From IMG/VR virus record IMGVR_UViG_3300033143_006101, positions 1 to 64,000 of that record: DNA of 64,000 nucleotides; one strand, 5' to 3'. The notes under the pieces are model-generated. The model was not told the DNA's origin, ran no database searches, and saw only the letters and a program-made list of their open reading frames with translations. Every line of letters begins with the position of its first letter. The stretch's first letter is position 1. Source of the stretch: a virus. The position numbers and the translations under genes were made by a program. Of this stretch, positions 30,107 through 39,477 are shown in pieces.

Positions 30107-30127
30107 ATTTAATAGAGAGGTATAATT

Positions 30128-30817
30128 ATGGCATTAGCAAATAGAGTTCTGCCAATAAACTACGCAGCAAGTACAAACAACTTAAATGGCACAATTCCTA
30201 AAACTGCAATTCAATCTATTACTATGGCGATACGTATTGGTCCAAAACAACACGCTATAGGTTATATACAGGAATTTAGTTGGACAGCTGATAGAGATGT
30301 AAAAATGTTACATCAAATAGAACCTTATCCAAATGGAACATTTGATGGTTCAGCTGTACTTGAATCAGATTTTTTTACATCAGGATATTGGCCAGGTGAG
30401 CCAGTAGAAGGAGTACCTGGAAAGATTGATGGTATCAAGGTTACTCTTAAGCGATATGCTCTTTATACCTCAAATCTATTAGCAGCATTAACAAGACTTA
30501 GTGGTGCAGGTACAGAAGATGCGGATATTCCTGTTGATAACGCTTCAGTAAATAATACCGAAGATGTTAATAAGTATGTTTCACTTATTCAGCAAGTTAG
30601 ACCAATTGATATCTATCAAATGTATGTGTCTCCAACTAATGGAGCTATTGTATTCGGAAGAAAATTTGAAGAATGTTGGTTTACTTCATTAGGAGAAGAA
30701 ATTCCTGCAGCTGAAACTAATGAACCTATTATGGAAAATGGTGAATTAACTGCAACAAGAGTAAGACCTTATTTTAATCTTACTGGAGAAACACAAGTTA
30801 ATGAAGGAGAAGGATAA
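30128..30817 (+). CDS. Tail tube protein
   Basis: The product has 229 residues, following the sheath. Its start region (GAGAGGTATAATT then ATGGCATTAG) is identical to that of the sheath over 23 bases. The protein has IQSITMAIRIGPKQHAIGYIQEFSWTADRDVKMLHQIEPYPNGTFDG and VTLKRYALYTSNLLAALTRL, consistent with a beta-rich myovirus tube monomer (DUF2597/T4 gp19 type). Position between sheath and chaperones supports this. It is probably highly expressed. Confidence 0.82.
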   Translation: MALANRVLPINYAASTNNLNGTIPKTAIQSITMAIRIGPKQHAIGYIQEFSWTADRDVKMLHQIEPYPNGTFDGSAVLESDFFTSGYWPGEPVEGVPGKIDGIKVTLKRYALYTSNLLAALTRLSGAGTEDADIPVDNASVNNTEDVNKYVSLIQQVRPIDIYQMYVSPTNGAIVFGRKFEECWFTSLGEEIPAAETNEPIMENGELTATRVRPYFNLTGETQVNEGEG

Positions 30818-30869
30818 AAATTAGTAATATAATATTGCAATTTTTTAAAAACAAAGGAGATGAAAAATT

Positions 30870-31631
30870 ATGAATCAACGAAATCAAGCAGAGGGGCCTT
30901 CAAACGCAGGCTCTGATGTACCTATTTCTAGTGAAGATTTATTAACTGGTTCTGAATTAGCAGCAACAATGCCACTTAATATACCACAAGAACCAGAAGT
31001 AGTACCTCAAAGACAAACTCCTCAACCACAACAACAAGGCATTGATCCAGCACAAATACCAGATGTGCATAAAATGGAAGGTGTACCTAATGCTGCAAGA
31101 AGAATGGAAATTGCACAACAAGTAGACGCTCAAATGAATAAAGTTGAATCTATTGATGATCAGATTAGAAAAGATGTTGAAGCAGCTCAAAATAAAAAAT
31201 TTGAGGGTACACCAAGAACACCAAAAGAAGTTTTAAAAAATCTGATAGCTAAAGGAGAATACTCCGAAGACTTTGATTTATTTGGACAAAAGTGGACTTT
31301 AAGAGCATTGGATCAAGGAGATACTATTTTATCTTTGGATGAAGTACGTGATACTATTGAAACGCAGTCGGGACGAATATTAGCTTTAATGTTTGGTACT
31401 ATTACTTTTGCTATAGAAGCAGTTAATGGCATTCCAATTTATGAGTGGTTTGAAGAGCTTAAACTTGCAGATTTTAATAATGATAGAATGGAATATCATA
31501 TAGCAGTCCGTAAAGCATTAAGAAAGTATTTGGAGGCTATGCCACCAGGAGTAATAGATGCTTTATATGAAAAATATTTAGCATTAGAAGCTAGAAGGGC
31601 AAAGGCATTAGAAGAATTAAAAAACTCCTAA
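30870..31631 (+). CDS. Tail assembly chaperone (short form, frame 0)
   Basis: The product has 253 residues. A Pro/Gln-rich N terminus (EPEVVPQRQTPQPQQQGID) precedes a helical C-terminal domain (EYHIAVRKALRKYLEAMPPGVIDALYEKYLALEARR). It coats the tape measure protein during tail polymerisation, as in lambda G. The last codons carry an A-AAA-AAC slippery heptamer (31619-31625) followed six bases later by a stem, so ribosomes can slip by -1 to make a longer fusion with the next frame (total about 408 residues). Confidence 0.8.
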   Translation: MNQRNQAEGPSNAGSDVPISSEDLLTGSELAATMPLNIPQEPEVVPQRQTPQPQQQGIDPAQIPDVHKMEGVPNAARRMEIAQQVDAQMNKVESIDDQIRKDVEAAQNKKFEGTPRTPKEVLKNLIAKGEYSEDFDLFGQKWTLRALDQGDTILSLDEVRDTIETQSGRILALMFGTITFAIEAVNGIPIYEWFEELKLADFNNDRMEYHIAVRKALRKYLEAMPPGVIDALYEKYLALEARRAKALEELKNS

Positions 31632-31678
31632 GTCGTCCATCGGAAGACTTATCAGATCTAGCTGATCTGGTGGGCGAC
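31619..31678 (+). promoter_or_regulatory. -1 programmed ribosomal frameshift signal
   Basis: A-AAA-AAC (31619-31625) is the classical slippery heptamer in the zero frame. A 6-base spacer (TCCTAA, containing the frame-0 stop) is followed by a stem: GTCGTCCA (31632-31639) pairs with TGGGCGAC (31671-31678). Inside it a second hairpin has CAGATC (31653-31658) and GATCTG (31664-31669). Confidence 0.85.
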
Positions 31679-32095
31679 GAAAATTTTGTCAAGCTGCTAG
31701 TCTGTTTCCGTAATAAATGGAATCCATATTCAAAAGAAATAATGAAATTACCATCTCATTATTGGATTTTACAATTGTATATGATTCGTATGGAACCACT
31801 TCTTAATTGGAGAAATAGTTGGGAACCTCAAGCAGAGCTTATTGGCCAATTAACACATCCAGAAATATATAAAGATTATATAAAATTTAAAGAGAAAATT
31901 AAAGAGAAAAAAGATAAGAATGAACCTGTGGACGTGTCTATTAAAACTGAAAAGGGAGTGGCATCTTATTCAGAAACGAAATATAGATATGATCCTAATA
32001 GGGGGCTTGTAGATGCAGATGGTAATATAATTGTTCCAAAAGAAAAATTTGATAAAACAATGCATTTAGAACAAGGAATAAATATTAGTTATTAG
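31625..32095 (+). CDS. Tail assembly chaperone (-1 frame extension)
   Basis: This is the 3' half of the chaperone fusion, read after the -1 slip at 31625. It continues LLSRPSEDLSDLADLVGDENF and then FRNKWNPYSKEIMKLPSHYWILQLYMIRMEPLLNW. The downstream part (from about 31850) is charged: YKDYIKFKEKIKEKKDKNEP, then RYDPNRGLVDADGNIIVPKE. In other phages this T-domain extension binds tape measure and tube subunits. It may also be translated internally from GTG 31670, but no ribosome site is seen there. It precedes the tape measure gene by eight bases. Confidence 0.8.
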   Translation, partial: LLSRPSEDLSDLADLVGDENFVKLLVCFRNKWNPYSKEIMKLPSHYWILQLYMIRMEPLLNWRNSWEPQAELIGQLTHPEIYKDYIKFKEKIKEKKDKNEPVDVSIKTEKGVASYSETKYRYDPNRGLVDADGNIIVPKEKFDKTMHLEQGINISY

Positions 32096-32103
32096 GAGGA
32101 ATC

Positions 32104-34374
32104 ATGTCAGGAGGAATAGACGTTCTTTTAAAAAATGTTAAAACTTGGTTTGAAGAACAAGGCGAGGTTGGATTAGGTGCAGCTGGTTCAGTTCGTGGTA
32201 GCCTTGGACCAGGTGGAACAACAGGCATGGATCCAACTGTACAAAAAGAATATTATAAATTAGCTGTTAATGCTGAAACACAATTATATGCATTAATGAA
32301 GAACAAAAATATATCATTTAATAAAGCTCTTACACAAATGAAAAAAGAAACTTCTGAAATGAAAATTCAGAATAAACTTCAAAGAGAAGCAAAAAGACGT
32401 AAAGAAGACATATTAAAGATGGTTAATAAACAATATAAGCAAGATAAAAAAAGTACATTGTTACATAAAACTGCACAAAAATATGTAAGTAAAAAAGGTC
32501 CTGGAGGTGGGGGGCCTAAAGGTCCAAAAGTACCCAAAGGAGGGACTATTGGTGCAGCAATTGGCTTTGGGGTAGGAGTAGCTATTAATACTGCTAAAGC
32601 CGTAACATTAACATTTATGGATGCAATGGAAACTGCCATGCGAGGAGGCTGGCAAGGAGTATTACAAGCCGCAGTTAATATAGTCTCAAAAATAGCGAGT
32701 GTTTTTAGTGAGACTCTTGGAAAGGTGGTAGGTACTATCGGTAGTGTACTTATTCAAGGTTATATGATTTTAATGGGAAGAGCGATAGCTCAAACACAAG
32801 CGTCATTAAGGCTTGCAGGTCTTACAGGACGTGCTAAAAAAGGGAAAGGTGGGCAAGCTCCAGAAGCTAATATAAATACATTTGGTGGGTCTATTAAATT
32901 AATGAGAGAATGGACTGGTGCTATAGCAGGAGTAGGCGTAAGTAGTAATGCACTAATAAAAGATTTTTATAGAATTGGATCAACAATGGGTATGACAGGG
33001 CAAGAAACAGCTACATATTTTGAGGCTATGTTATCCAGTGCTCAAGATTCTGCTTTAGCCATGAAAAACATGAAAGTAATGATGTACGATGTATCTCAAA
33101 TGTCTAAAAAGGCTGGGATATCTACAACAAAACTTGCTTCTTGGGTTTCAGATGCTGCAGTACAAGCACGTATGTTGAATGTAGATTTTAAATCAGTCTC
33201 GAATACAATGCGGATGTTAGTAGATAAACAAAAAACTCTTGCAATGTTCGGTGTTGATTTAAGATCACAAGGACCAGCAATTTTAAAAACACTTACTGGA
33301 GTTGCACAATCCTGGGACATGGCTACACATGCTATGGTAGGTATGGGAATGTATGCTGATCAATATAAAAAAGATACTGGTAAAGAAATGGGTGTAGGCC
33401 GTGGTTATATAGCCTCTCGATATGGTATTGAAGCGGCTAAAGGATTTAAAATGGACAAAGGTAGATGGGGGATGGGGAAAGGCATGACAGGAGCAGCTGC
33501 GATGCGTACACCTAAGATGACAGCTGATCAATTAAAATATATGCAAACATTTGCTGTTGAACAAACCGCAGGAATAAAAGATGAAGGTGAAAGAATGATG
33601 GCCCAGAAAAAAATTCTTTCAGAAATATTTAAGATAACTGATGAAGGTGCACAAACAGCAATCATGACAGCTAAAGAAGGGGATTTTAAAAAGTTAGCAG
33701 CTAATAAAAAATTACAACAATCTACTATGAGTATTAAACAAATAAATACAAGAATGCTTGGTATGCAAACAAGAAGTCAAAATATACAATTAATGATTTA
33801 TAATATTATGAAAAAAGTATTGGCAGTTCTTATTCATAGTTTTGGAGTTATTTATAATATACTTAAAATAATTGCTGGTGGAATAATGATGACTGCTTCT
33901 ATAATTAAACCTGGAGATTGGTTAAAATCTACAGTTTCAAAAGACACTTGGCTTAGGAGAGGATTTGATATGGCACAACAAGGAATGGAGGGAACAGCCT
34001 ATCATGGAGCTCGAGTTGCAGAAAATGTTAAAAAAGTTGTTGTTGGCGTAAAAAAAGTAACTGATAAAGTTGTGAAACCAGCCGTTACAGAAGTTACTAC
34101 TGACTATAAACCAAAACCAGAAAAACAACATACAGGAGGTCCTTTTGATGCATTAACACCATATATAGCGAAATATAATGAAAAATTATCATTGAAAGAA
34201 GATGAATTTGTTTTTGCTGCTGGAAGCTCGGGATTTGTTTCTCCTGAAGGACCAGGGGAAGCCTCGCGTAGTGGAAATTCAATACAATTAATTTTTAATA
34301 TAGAAAATGGGACACCAGAAATAATATTAAGCAAAGTAAGAGATGCATTACAATACGAAAGTCCAATGGGGTAA
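32104..34374 (+). CDS. Tape measure protein
   Basis: The product has 756 residues with TAGGAGG upstream. It is helical, Gly/Ala/Met-rich, with hydrophobic stretches (GGTIGAAIGFGVGVAINTAKAVTLTFM; VLQAAVNIVSKIASVFS; VLAVLIHSFGVIYNILKIIAGGIMM) able to cross the membrane during ejection. A Lys-rich helical N terminus (KRRKEDILKMVNKQYKQDKK) precedes them. Placement directly after the frameshifting chaperones and before baseplate genes is diagnostic. At 756 residues the tail would be of roughly 110 nm using the 1.5 angstrom-per-residue rule (inference). Confidence 0.85.
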   Translation: MSGGIDVLLKNVKTWFEEQGEVGLGAAGSVRGSLGPGGTTGMDPTVQKEYYKLAVNAETQLYALMKNKNISFNKALTQMKKETSEMKIQNKLQREAKRRKEDILKMVNKQYKQDKKSTLLHKTAQKYVSKKGPGGGGPKGPKVPKGGTIGAAIGFGVGVAINTAKAVTLTFMDAMETAMRGGWQGVLQAAVNIVSKIASVFSETLGKVVGTIGSVLIQGYMILMGRAIAQTQASLRLAGLTGRAKKGKGGQAPEANINTFGGSIKLMREWTGAIAGVGVSSNALIKDFYRIGSTMGMTGQETATYFEAMLSSAQDSALAMKNMKVMMYDVSQMSKKAGISTTKLASWVSDAAVQARMLNVDFKSVSNTMRMLVDKQKTLAMFGVDLRSQGPAILKTLTGVAQSWDMATHAMVGMGMYADQYKKDTGKEMGVGRGYIASRYGIEAAKGFKMDKGRWGMGKGMTGAAAMRTPKMTADQLKYMQTFAVEQTAGIKDEGERMMAQKKILSEIFKITDEGAQTAIMTAKEGDFKKLAANKKLQQSTMSIKQINTRMLGMQTRSQNIQLMIYNIMKKVLAVLIHSFGVIYNILKIIAGGIMMTASIIKPGDWLKSTVSKDTWLRRGFDMAQQGMEGTAYHGARVAENVKKVVVGVKKVTDKVVKPAVTEVTTDYKPKPEKQHTGGPFDALTPYIAKYNEKLSLKEDEFVFAAGSSGFVSPEGPGEASRSGNSIQLIFNIENGTPEIILSKVRDALQYESPMG

Positions 34375-34377
34375 AAT

Positions 34378-35148
34378 ATGGCAGGATTTACACCTTTTCA
34401 ATTTTCATCTAAAATGTTACAAGAAAAAACTACTAGTGGAATTCTTGGAGGAATTAATATTGGTGGGGATGTAGCCGATATTATTCACGGATCCTTTTCT
34501 TGGCATGAAATGTGGATCAATCCAGACAAAGTTAATATTTCAACTCGATATATTCAAAAACCACAACATACGGCTGGTTCTATAGTAACATATCATTATC
34601 GTCAAGAAAACCCAAAATTATCAGTATCGGGATATTGTGGTTGGGTACGAATAGAATCGCAAAGTGATGGAGGATCTTTAATTAAAGTAAAAAAGACTGG
34701 ATCAGCATGGGATTTATATTCAGGAGGAGTATTCGGAGAAGGATGGGAATTAGATACAAATAAGAAAGCATTTGGTAGAAGTGCAGGAGAACCAAGATTA
34801 GGTAAGAGTGATAATACAGATAATTCCCCAAGAAAATTTTTAACTAGATTAAAAGGGATTGCTGATGAACCTCCTTATTTTCTAGATTATAATGGAATAG
34901 AACATTATAACACGAAATTAATAAAAATGTTCACTAAGCAATTTCCTAAAGGCATTATTTGTGAAGGGTATTATACAGATTTCAGTGTGCCCGAAGAAGC
35001 AGCAGATACACAAACAGTACGATATGAGTTTAATTTTGTAATAGAAAGAATGATACCTATATCATTTGCAGATCAAGCATTAGGTATGTTTGGCATGAGT
35101 TCTAAACAAAAACAAGGAATAGGAAAAACATTAAGGAGCGGTCACTAA
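34378..35148 (+). CDS. Putative baseplate/tail-hub accessory protein
   Basis: The product has 256 residues. It has ADIIHGSFSWHEMWINPDKVNISTRYIQ, GSIVTYHYRQENPKLSVSGYCGWVRIESQS and FTKQFPKGIICEGYYTDFSVPEE. The WINPxKV and LSVSGxCGWV parts resemble proteins between tape measure and hub in other myoviruses (tail-initiator or gp53-like components), but I recall no named domain. It lies three bases after the tape measure and one base before the hub gene. Confidence 0.55.
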   Translation: MAGFTPFQFSSKMLQEKTTSGILGGINIGGDVADIIHGSFSWHEMWINPDKVNISTRYIQKPQHTAGSIVTYHYRQENPKLSVSGYCGWVRIESQSDGGSLIKVKKTGSAWDLYSGGVFGEGWELDTNKKAFGRSAGEPRLGKSDNTDNSPRKFLTRLKGIADEPPYFLDYNGIEHYNTKLIKMFTKQFPKGIICEGYYTDFSVPEEAADTQTVRYEFNFVIERMIPISFADQALGMFGMSSKQKQGIGKTLRSGH

Positions 35149-35149
35149 T

Positions 35150-38100
35150 ATGGCTTTGGGAGGAGGTGTAGGTTCCCCAGTAAGAAATAAAAGAAATATG
35201 GATCGGGGGGTTGTTTTTGGAACATTCCCGGGTGGTGGTATTGTATATGATACAAAAGAATTTGAAAGGGAACGTTTAGATGGAACAAATATAATAGATT
35301 TAGTTCCTGATTGTAGAGTATTTATATTTGGAACAGAAGTAACTAAAGATATAAAAAATGTAACTATAACAAATAAATTAAGAGGTAATACTTGCCAACT
35401 TAATTTGGCTAATCCACGCGGTAAGTATGAAATAAGTAAAGCAGATTTATCTGGTAAATGGAGAGAAGATAAAGATATTCTAGCTATTTATGAATATGAT
35501 CGATTTAAACGACAGCAACCTATGGCTCCTGATATGGCTAAGCTTCTACTTGGAAATAAAAAATATGAACAATATCAAGGGGCACGACAAACATTTTTCA
35601 AAGGTCCCGGTTCAGATTTACCCCCATTTAATTCAACTCGTATGATTTTTGAAACAAAATTTTGGAGTGGCATAGATAAAAAAGTAGGAGATATCGTTTT
35701 TGATTATAGAGATCCTGTAATGATTTTTATGAAAGGCCGTTTTAGTCCTTATTGGTATTTTGCATTCACAGGTGTTGTAGTTAAATGGGATGATAATGAT
35801 ACTTATGGTACAGAACAGAGTATAAATCTTTTTTGTGAAGATGTTTTCTTTTTATTGAAAAAACAAAAATTCACACAACAAGGATCATTACTACGTGCTG
35901 GTTATTTAGATACAGCCACAAGAACTAGATTTGGAAACCAAGCTATAAATATATGGAAAAATGTTTTAGGTTCACCAAAGCATTCTTCTTTACAAAAAGT
36001 TGTACAAGTTTTATTTTATGGTACGGATTATGCCAGTAAAGTAAAAAATTGTCATCCTTTATATAATGAAGAAATGAATAAACTTGTTGCTTTAAAAAAA
36101 GAGTATAATGATGTTACTAAAATACGTGGATATCTATCAAATGTATTTGGGATAGGTAAAGAAGCCACAACATTCTTTTTAGATAAAGGTTCTTTTATGA
36201 CTACTTGGGGTACTAATCCAGATGCCCAACAAGGAGTGTTTAGTGCCGAGCCAAGTTCTAGTAATTTAATTACATTAGGTGAATTAGATACACCTATGCA
36301 TAATAACCAACTTAATACATTACCTTTTAGTCAATGGCAAAATTTTTATCCACAATTAAATGCTATACCAATAGATGATTATGAGGATCCAAAAGAATTA
36401 CAGTATAAATATATATCATCAGTACGATATTGGGAAGTACGTCCTAAAATGAGTAATAATCCTAATAAAGAACAAACTGGATGGACAGATATGGGCAGTA
36501 TTGTAGGAGCATGTGGAACTCATCCAGCACTTACATATGAATTTATAAATCATTTTGAAGTACTACCAAGAGTTTGGGCTCAATGTTATAAGTATGCAAC
36601 AGGAAGTAGTGCAGCTAATCCAATGGATCGATTAAATGTTTCACCACATGAAAAAATATTAGAATTAGTATCTGGAAGTCCGACAGAACAAAGACCAAAT
36701 CTTAATAGTGAAACAGGTACTAACATAAATTTATTTAGACCAAGATTATTTGTTATTACCCCTCAAAAATTTCAAAATAAAAATAAAGCTATTATAGCAA
36801 CTGCTATTGGAAATTTACAATTACAAAACGAACAAACTACAACTACTTATAAAGCTCTTGTAGAAATTCTTGATGCAATAGAGTTTACTGCCTATTGCTC
36901 TCCTATGGGAGATGTTTTCATTGAACCAGAGATGTATGATTTTCATCCACAAGATTTTCTATTGGGACCTACGCCAGAAGCTGTTGGGAAAATAGAAACT
37001 CGTTCACCTATACTTAAACAAACTCCTATAAAATTTAGGGCTATTTTAGCAGAATCTGATCCAGAAGTAAAACAAGTTAGAACTGATAAAGCTTTTATGT
37101 ATAATACCCAAGCAAACCATCCTTTCTTTTTACCAGAAAAAGATAGAATAAGATGTACTCAATCTTTTAAACCAGAAAATATTTTTACATTCATAAAAGT
37201 ATTACCTTCAGTAACCAAACAAGGTATGGCTATTGTTGAAAAAGTATTTCAGGATTTCATGAGTAGAAACACAACGGTAACTTATGCTGCACCATATGAC
37301 GCAAAAGGAGAAGGAGTGTTGCGTCCGGCAATGTATTTTGCAGACGGTTTTAGTAAAAGATTAGATAGAGAAAAAATGCAAATTGATAAAAAATATATTG
37401 ATACTGAAATTAAAGCTTTAGAAGATATTTATAAAAAATTATTAGTTTCTGATCTTTATGATTCAAACAGAAATACACCATTAGAAGCATTTCTTAAAGA
37501 TAGTGCTACTGCAGCTTGGGCATTAACTACTGATAATTATCATCAAGAGAAAGGATGGGGCACGGATAGAGGTACAGCAGCAGCTGGATTAACTGCGTTT
37601 TTTAAATCAGAACAAACAGAGACTGCTACTACAACTAATGAATATGGTTTAACTCAATTAGATGATATAGATATGGCACTTATTGAAACTATGTGTCCAA
37701 CAATTCTTACGATTTTATATGATAAATATCAAACAAGCAGATCAGGAAAGTTACGTAAAAAATATAAATATTCAAATGCAAAAGATATAATAGGATTAAC
37801 TAAAACTACTCCTATTGGTTATTGGTTTGGATTAAAAGATATTGGATCAACTTATACTGCTTTTACTAGATTAGGCCAGCCTAGTAAAGCTAACCCAAAA
37901 CAAAAGACCCCAAGAAATATAGCTACTGATAAAGTAAAAGCAATTCAGGAAGAACTTATAGTGCTATATGAATGCATTGCTCTTAATGCTGGAGGCGAAC
38001 TAAAAACTGCATTTGAAGCAATGCAAGTTAAAGTAGCTATTAGAAATGGTAATTATAAATTTCCGAAAATGTTAAACTTATCTGATTTAAAAGAACTTGA

Positions 38101-39472
38101 AAAAGCTGGGATATACAATCCTAGAACAGATATGATTAAAAAATTTGGATATAATCCAGGACCTACTATTAAAAATTTAATGATTAAATCAGCTCAAGGA
38201 GAAGCAGACAGATATGCTGTAACAAAATTTAATCAATTATTCGGGAAGGCTCATGCAATTCATATGGAAATTATTGGTAGACCGGAATTAATATTAAATA
38301 GACCTTATTATTGTGAAAAAAAAGACGCTATCGGAATGTTAGAGAAATTTTCTTTAAATTATAATATAGGCAGTGATTTCCAAACTTCACTAGATTTAAC
38401 ATATATACGAAGAAATAGTTTAACATATGGTTATAGCTTAGGTAATTTAGATGAACTGACCAGTGCTGATGGAAAAAAAGATAACGCTTTTTTCAAAAAA
38501 GCGGCTGATGCTTATTATAAAAGTATTTCAGATATGAATCAAAAACTTGCTAATATGGTACAAAAGAAATATGGCGAGGCCGGTGGATTCATATTTAGTA
38601 AAGCAGGCAGTAAATTAGGATTAGGTGAAACAGGGCAAAAACTTGCTGGGTTATTAGGAGAAAAAGCATTCACACTTAGTGGAACTGGGTTTGCTGGAGC
38701 TCTTTATTCTGCACATGATTGGATTGGGCATATGGAGTATGATAAGCTTGGTAAAACTAATAATTTAGCAGATGCTACAACTGAAGCAATTATGAAAAAT
38801 ACAGAATTAAAATTATTAGTAAATGCTCCAGAAGATGCCGATATCATAGTACGTGGAGTAAGACAAACCTGTTTAAGTATAAGACGTGAACTTGAAATAT
38901 TAACTGATATTGAAATAACATTAGATAAAGAAAATGAAGAATTAAAAGAAATAAAGGAAGAAATAGATGAAGCAAATAAAGAACTAGAAGGTGAAACTGT
39001 ACGTACTGGGGAAAAGAAATGGAAAGTACAATTACAGCATAAAAAAATAAATGGGCTTATAGTAAGAATGGACACAATATTAAATAACATGTCACAATAT
39101 GAAAAATTGCATCAACAACAATGTTTGTTAATATATGGTATGGATGGATCTTATGAAGTAGGATTAAATTATGATGCAAAAGAATCTAAAGGACAACGTA
39201 CTCCGACAGAGGAAACTTTAGTACATGTAGCAGGTTTCATGGAATTATCTAAATCAGATTCTTTATACTATAAACTTATACAAATACTTAGTTTTAAATT
39301 TGATATAGAAAAAGTTTCATTAATTGATGATAGAACCGTAGGTACTTTCAAAAAAGGATTTGAAAGTAATCATGTGCATAAAATTGGACATAGAGGGTAT
39401 TTACCTTTTTATGCATTATTAGATTCGTCAGCATCAGCATCAGCATCAGCATCAGCATCAGTAGGAGGATAG
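35150..39472 (+). CDS. Large baseplate hub protein
   Basis: The product has 1440 residues, large for a hub. The N-terminal part (DCRVFIFGTEVTKDIKNVTITNKLRGNTCQLNLANPRGKYEI) has the strand pattern of hub proteins of the gp27/gpD type. A later section has HMEIIGRPELILNRPYYCEK and FSLNYNIGSDFQTSLDLTYIRRNSLTYGYSLGNL, typical of late-control-D-like tail proteins. A coiled coil occurs near the end (EITLDKENEELKEIKEEIDEANKELE). The C terminus has a Ser-Ala repeat encoded by a hexanucleotide repeat. No lysozyme or protease motif was seen. Confidence 0.7.
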   Translation: MALGGGVGSPVRNKRNMDRGVVFGTFPGGGIVYDTKEFERERLDGTNIIDLVPDCRVFIFGTEVTKDIKNVTITNKLRGNTCQLNLANPRGKYEISKADLSGKWREDKDILAIYEYDRFKRQQPMAPDMAKLLLGNKKYEQYQGARQTFFKGPGSDLPPFNSTRMIFETKFWSGIDKKVGDIVFDYRDPVMIFMKGRFSPYWYFAFTGVVVKWDDNDTYGTEQSINLFCEDVFFLLKKQKFTQQGSLLRAGYLDTATRTRFGNQAINIWKNVLGSPKHSSLQKVVQVLFYGTDYASKVKNCHPLYNEEMNKLVALKKEYNDVTKIRGYLSNVFGIGKEATTFFLDKGSFMTTWGTNPDAQQGVFSAEPSSSNLITLGELDTPMHNNQLNTLPFSQWQNFYPQLNAIPIDDYEDPKELQYKYISSVRYWEVRPKMSNNPNKEQTGWTDMGSIVGACGTHPALTYEFINHFEVLPRVWAQCYKYATGSSAANPMDRLNVSPHEKILELVSGSPTEQRPNLNSETGTNINLFRPRLFVITPQKFQNKNKAIIATAIGNLQLQNEQTTTTYKALVEILDAIEFTAYCSPMGDVFIEPEMYDFHPQDFLLGPTPEAVGKIETRSPILKQTPIKFRAILAESDPEVKQVRTDKAFMYNTQANHPFFLPEKDRIRCTQSFKPENIFTFIKVLPSVTKQGMAIVEKVFQDFMSRNTTVTYAAPYDAKGEGVLRPAMYFADGFSKRLDREKMQIDKKYIDTEIKALEDIYKKLLVSDLYDSNRNTPLEAFLKDSATAAWALTTDNYHQEKGWGTDRGTAAAGLTAFFKSEQTETATTTNEYGLTQLDDIDMALIETMCPTILTILYDKYQTSRSGKLRKKYKYSNAKDIIGLTKTTPIGYWFGLKDIGSTYTAFTRLGQPSKANPKQKTPRNIATDKVKAIQEELIVLYECIALNAGGELKTAFEAMQVKVAIRNGNYKFPKMLNLSDLKELEKAGIYNPRTDMIKKFGYNPGPTIKNLMIKSAQGEADRYAVTKFNQLFGKAHAIHMEIIGRPELILNRPYYCEKKDAIGMLEKFSLNYNIGSDFQTSLDLTYIRRNSLTYGYSLGNLDELTSADGKKDNAFFKKAADAYYKSISDMNQKLANMVQKKYGEAGGFIFSKAGSKLGLGETGQKLAGLLGEKAFTLSGTGFAGALYSAHDWIGHMEYDKLGKTNNLADATTEAIMKNTELKLLVNAPEDADIIVRGVRQTCLSIRRELEILTDIEITLDKENEELKEIKEEIDEANKELEGETVRTGEKKWKVQLQHKKINGLIVRMDTILNNMSQYEKLHQQQCLLIYGMDGSYEVGLNYDAKESKGQRTPTEETLVHVAGFMELSKSDSLYYKLIQILSFKFDIEKVSLIDDRTVGTFKKGFESNHVHKIGHRGYLPFYALLDSSASASASASASVGG
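39428..39460 (+). repeat. Hexanucleotide repeat (TCAGCA), about 5.5 copies
   Basis: An in-frame TCA-GCA tandem run encodes Ser-Ala repeats just before the end of the hub gene. Copy-number change would alter protein length by two residues without shifting frame. Confidence 0.9.
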
Positions 39473-39477
39473 ATGAT

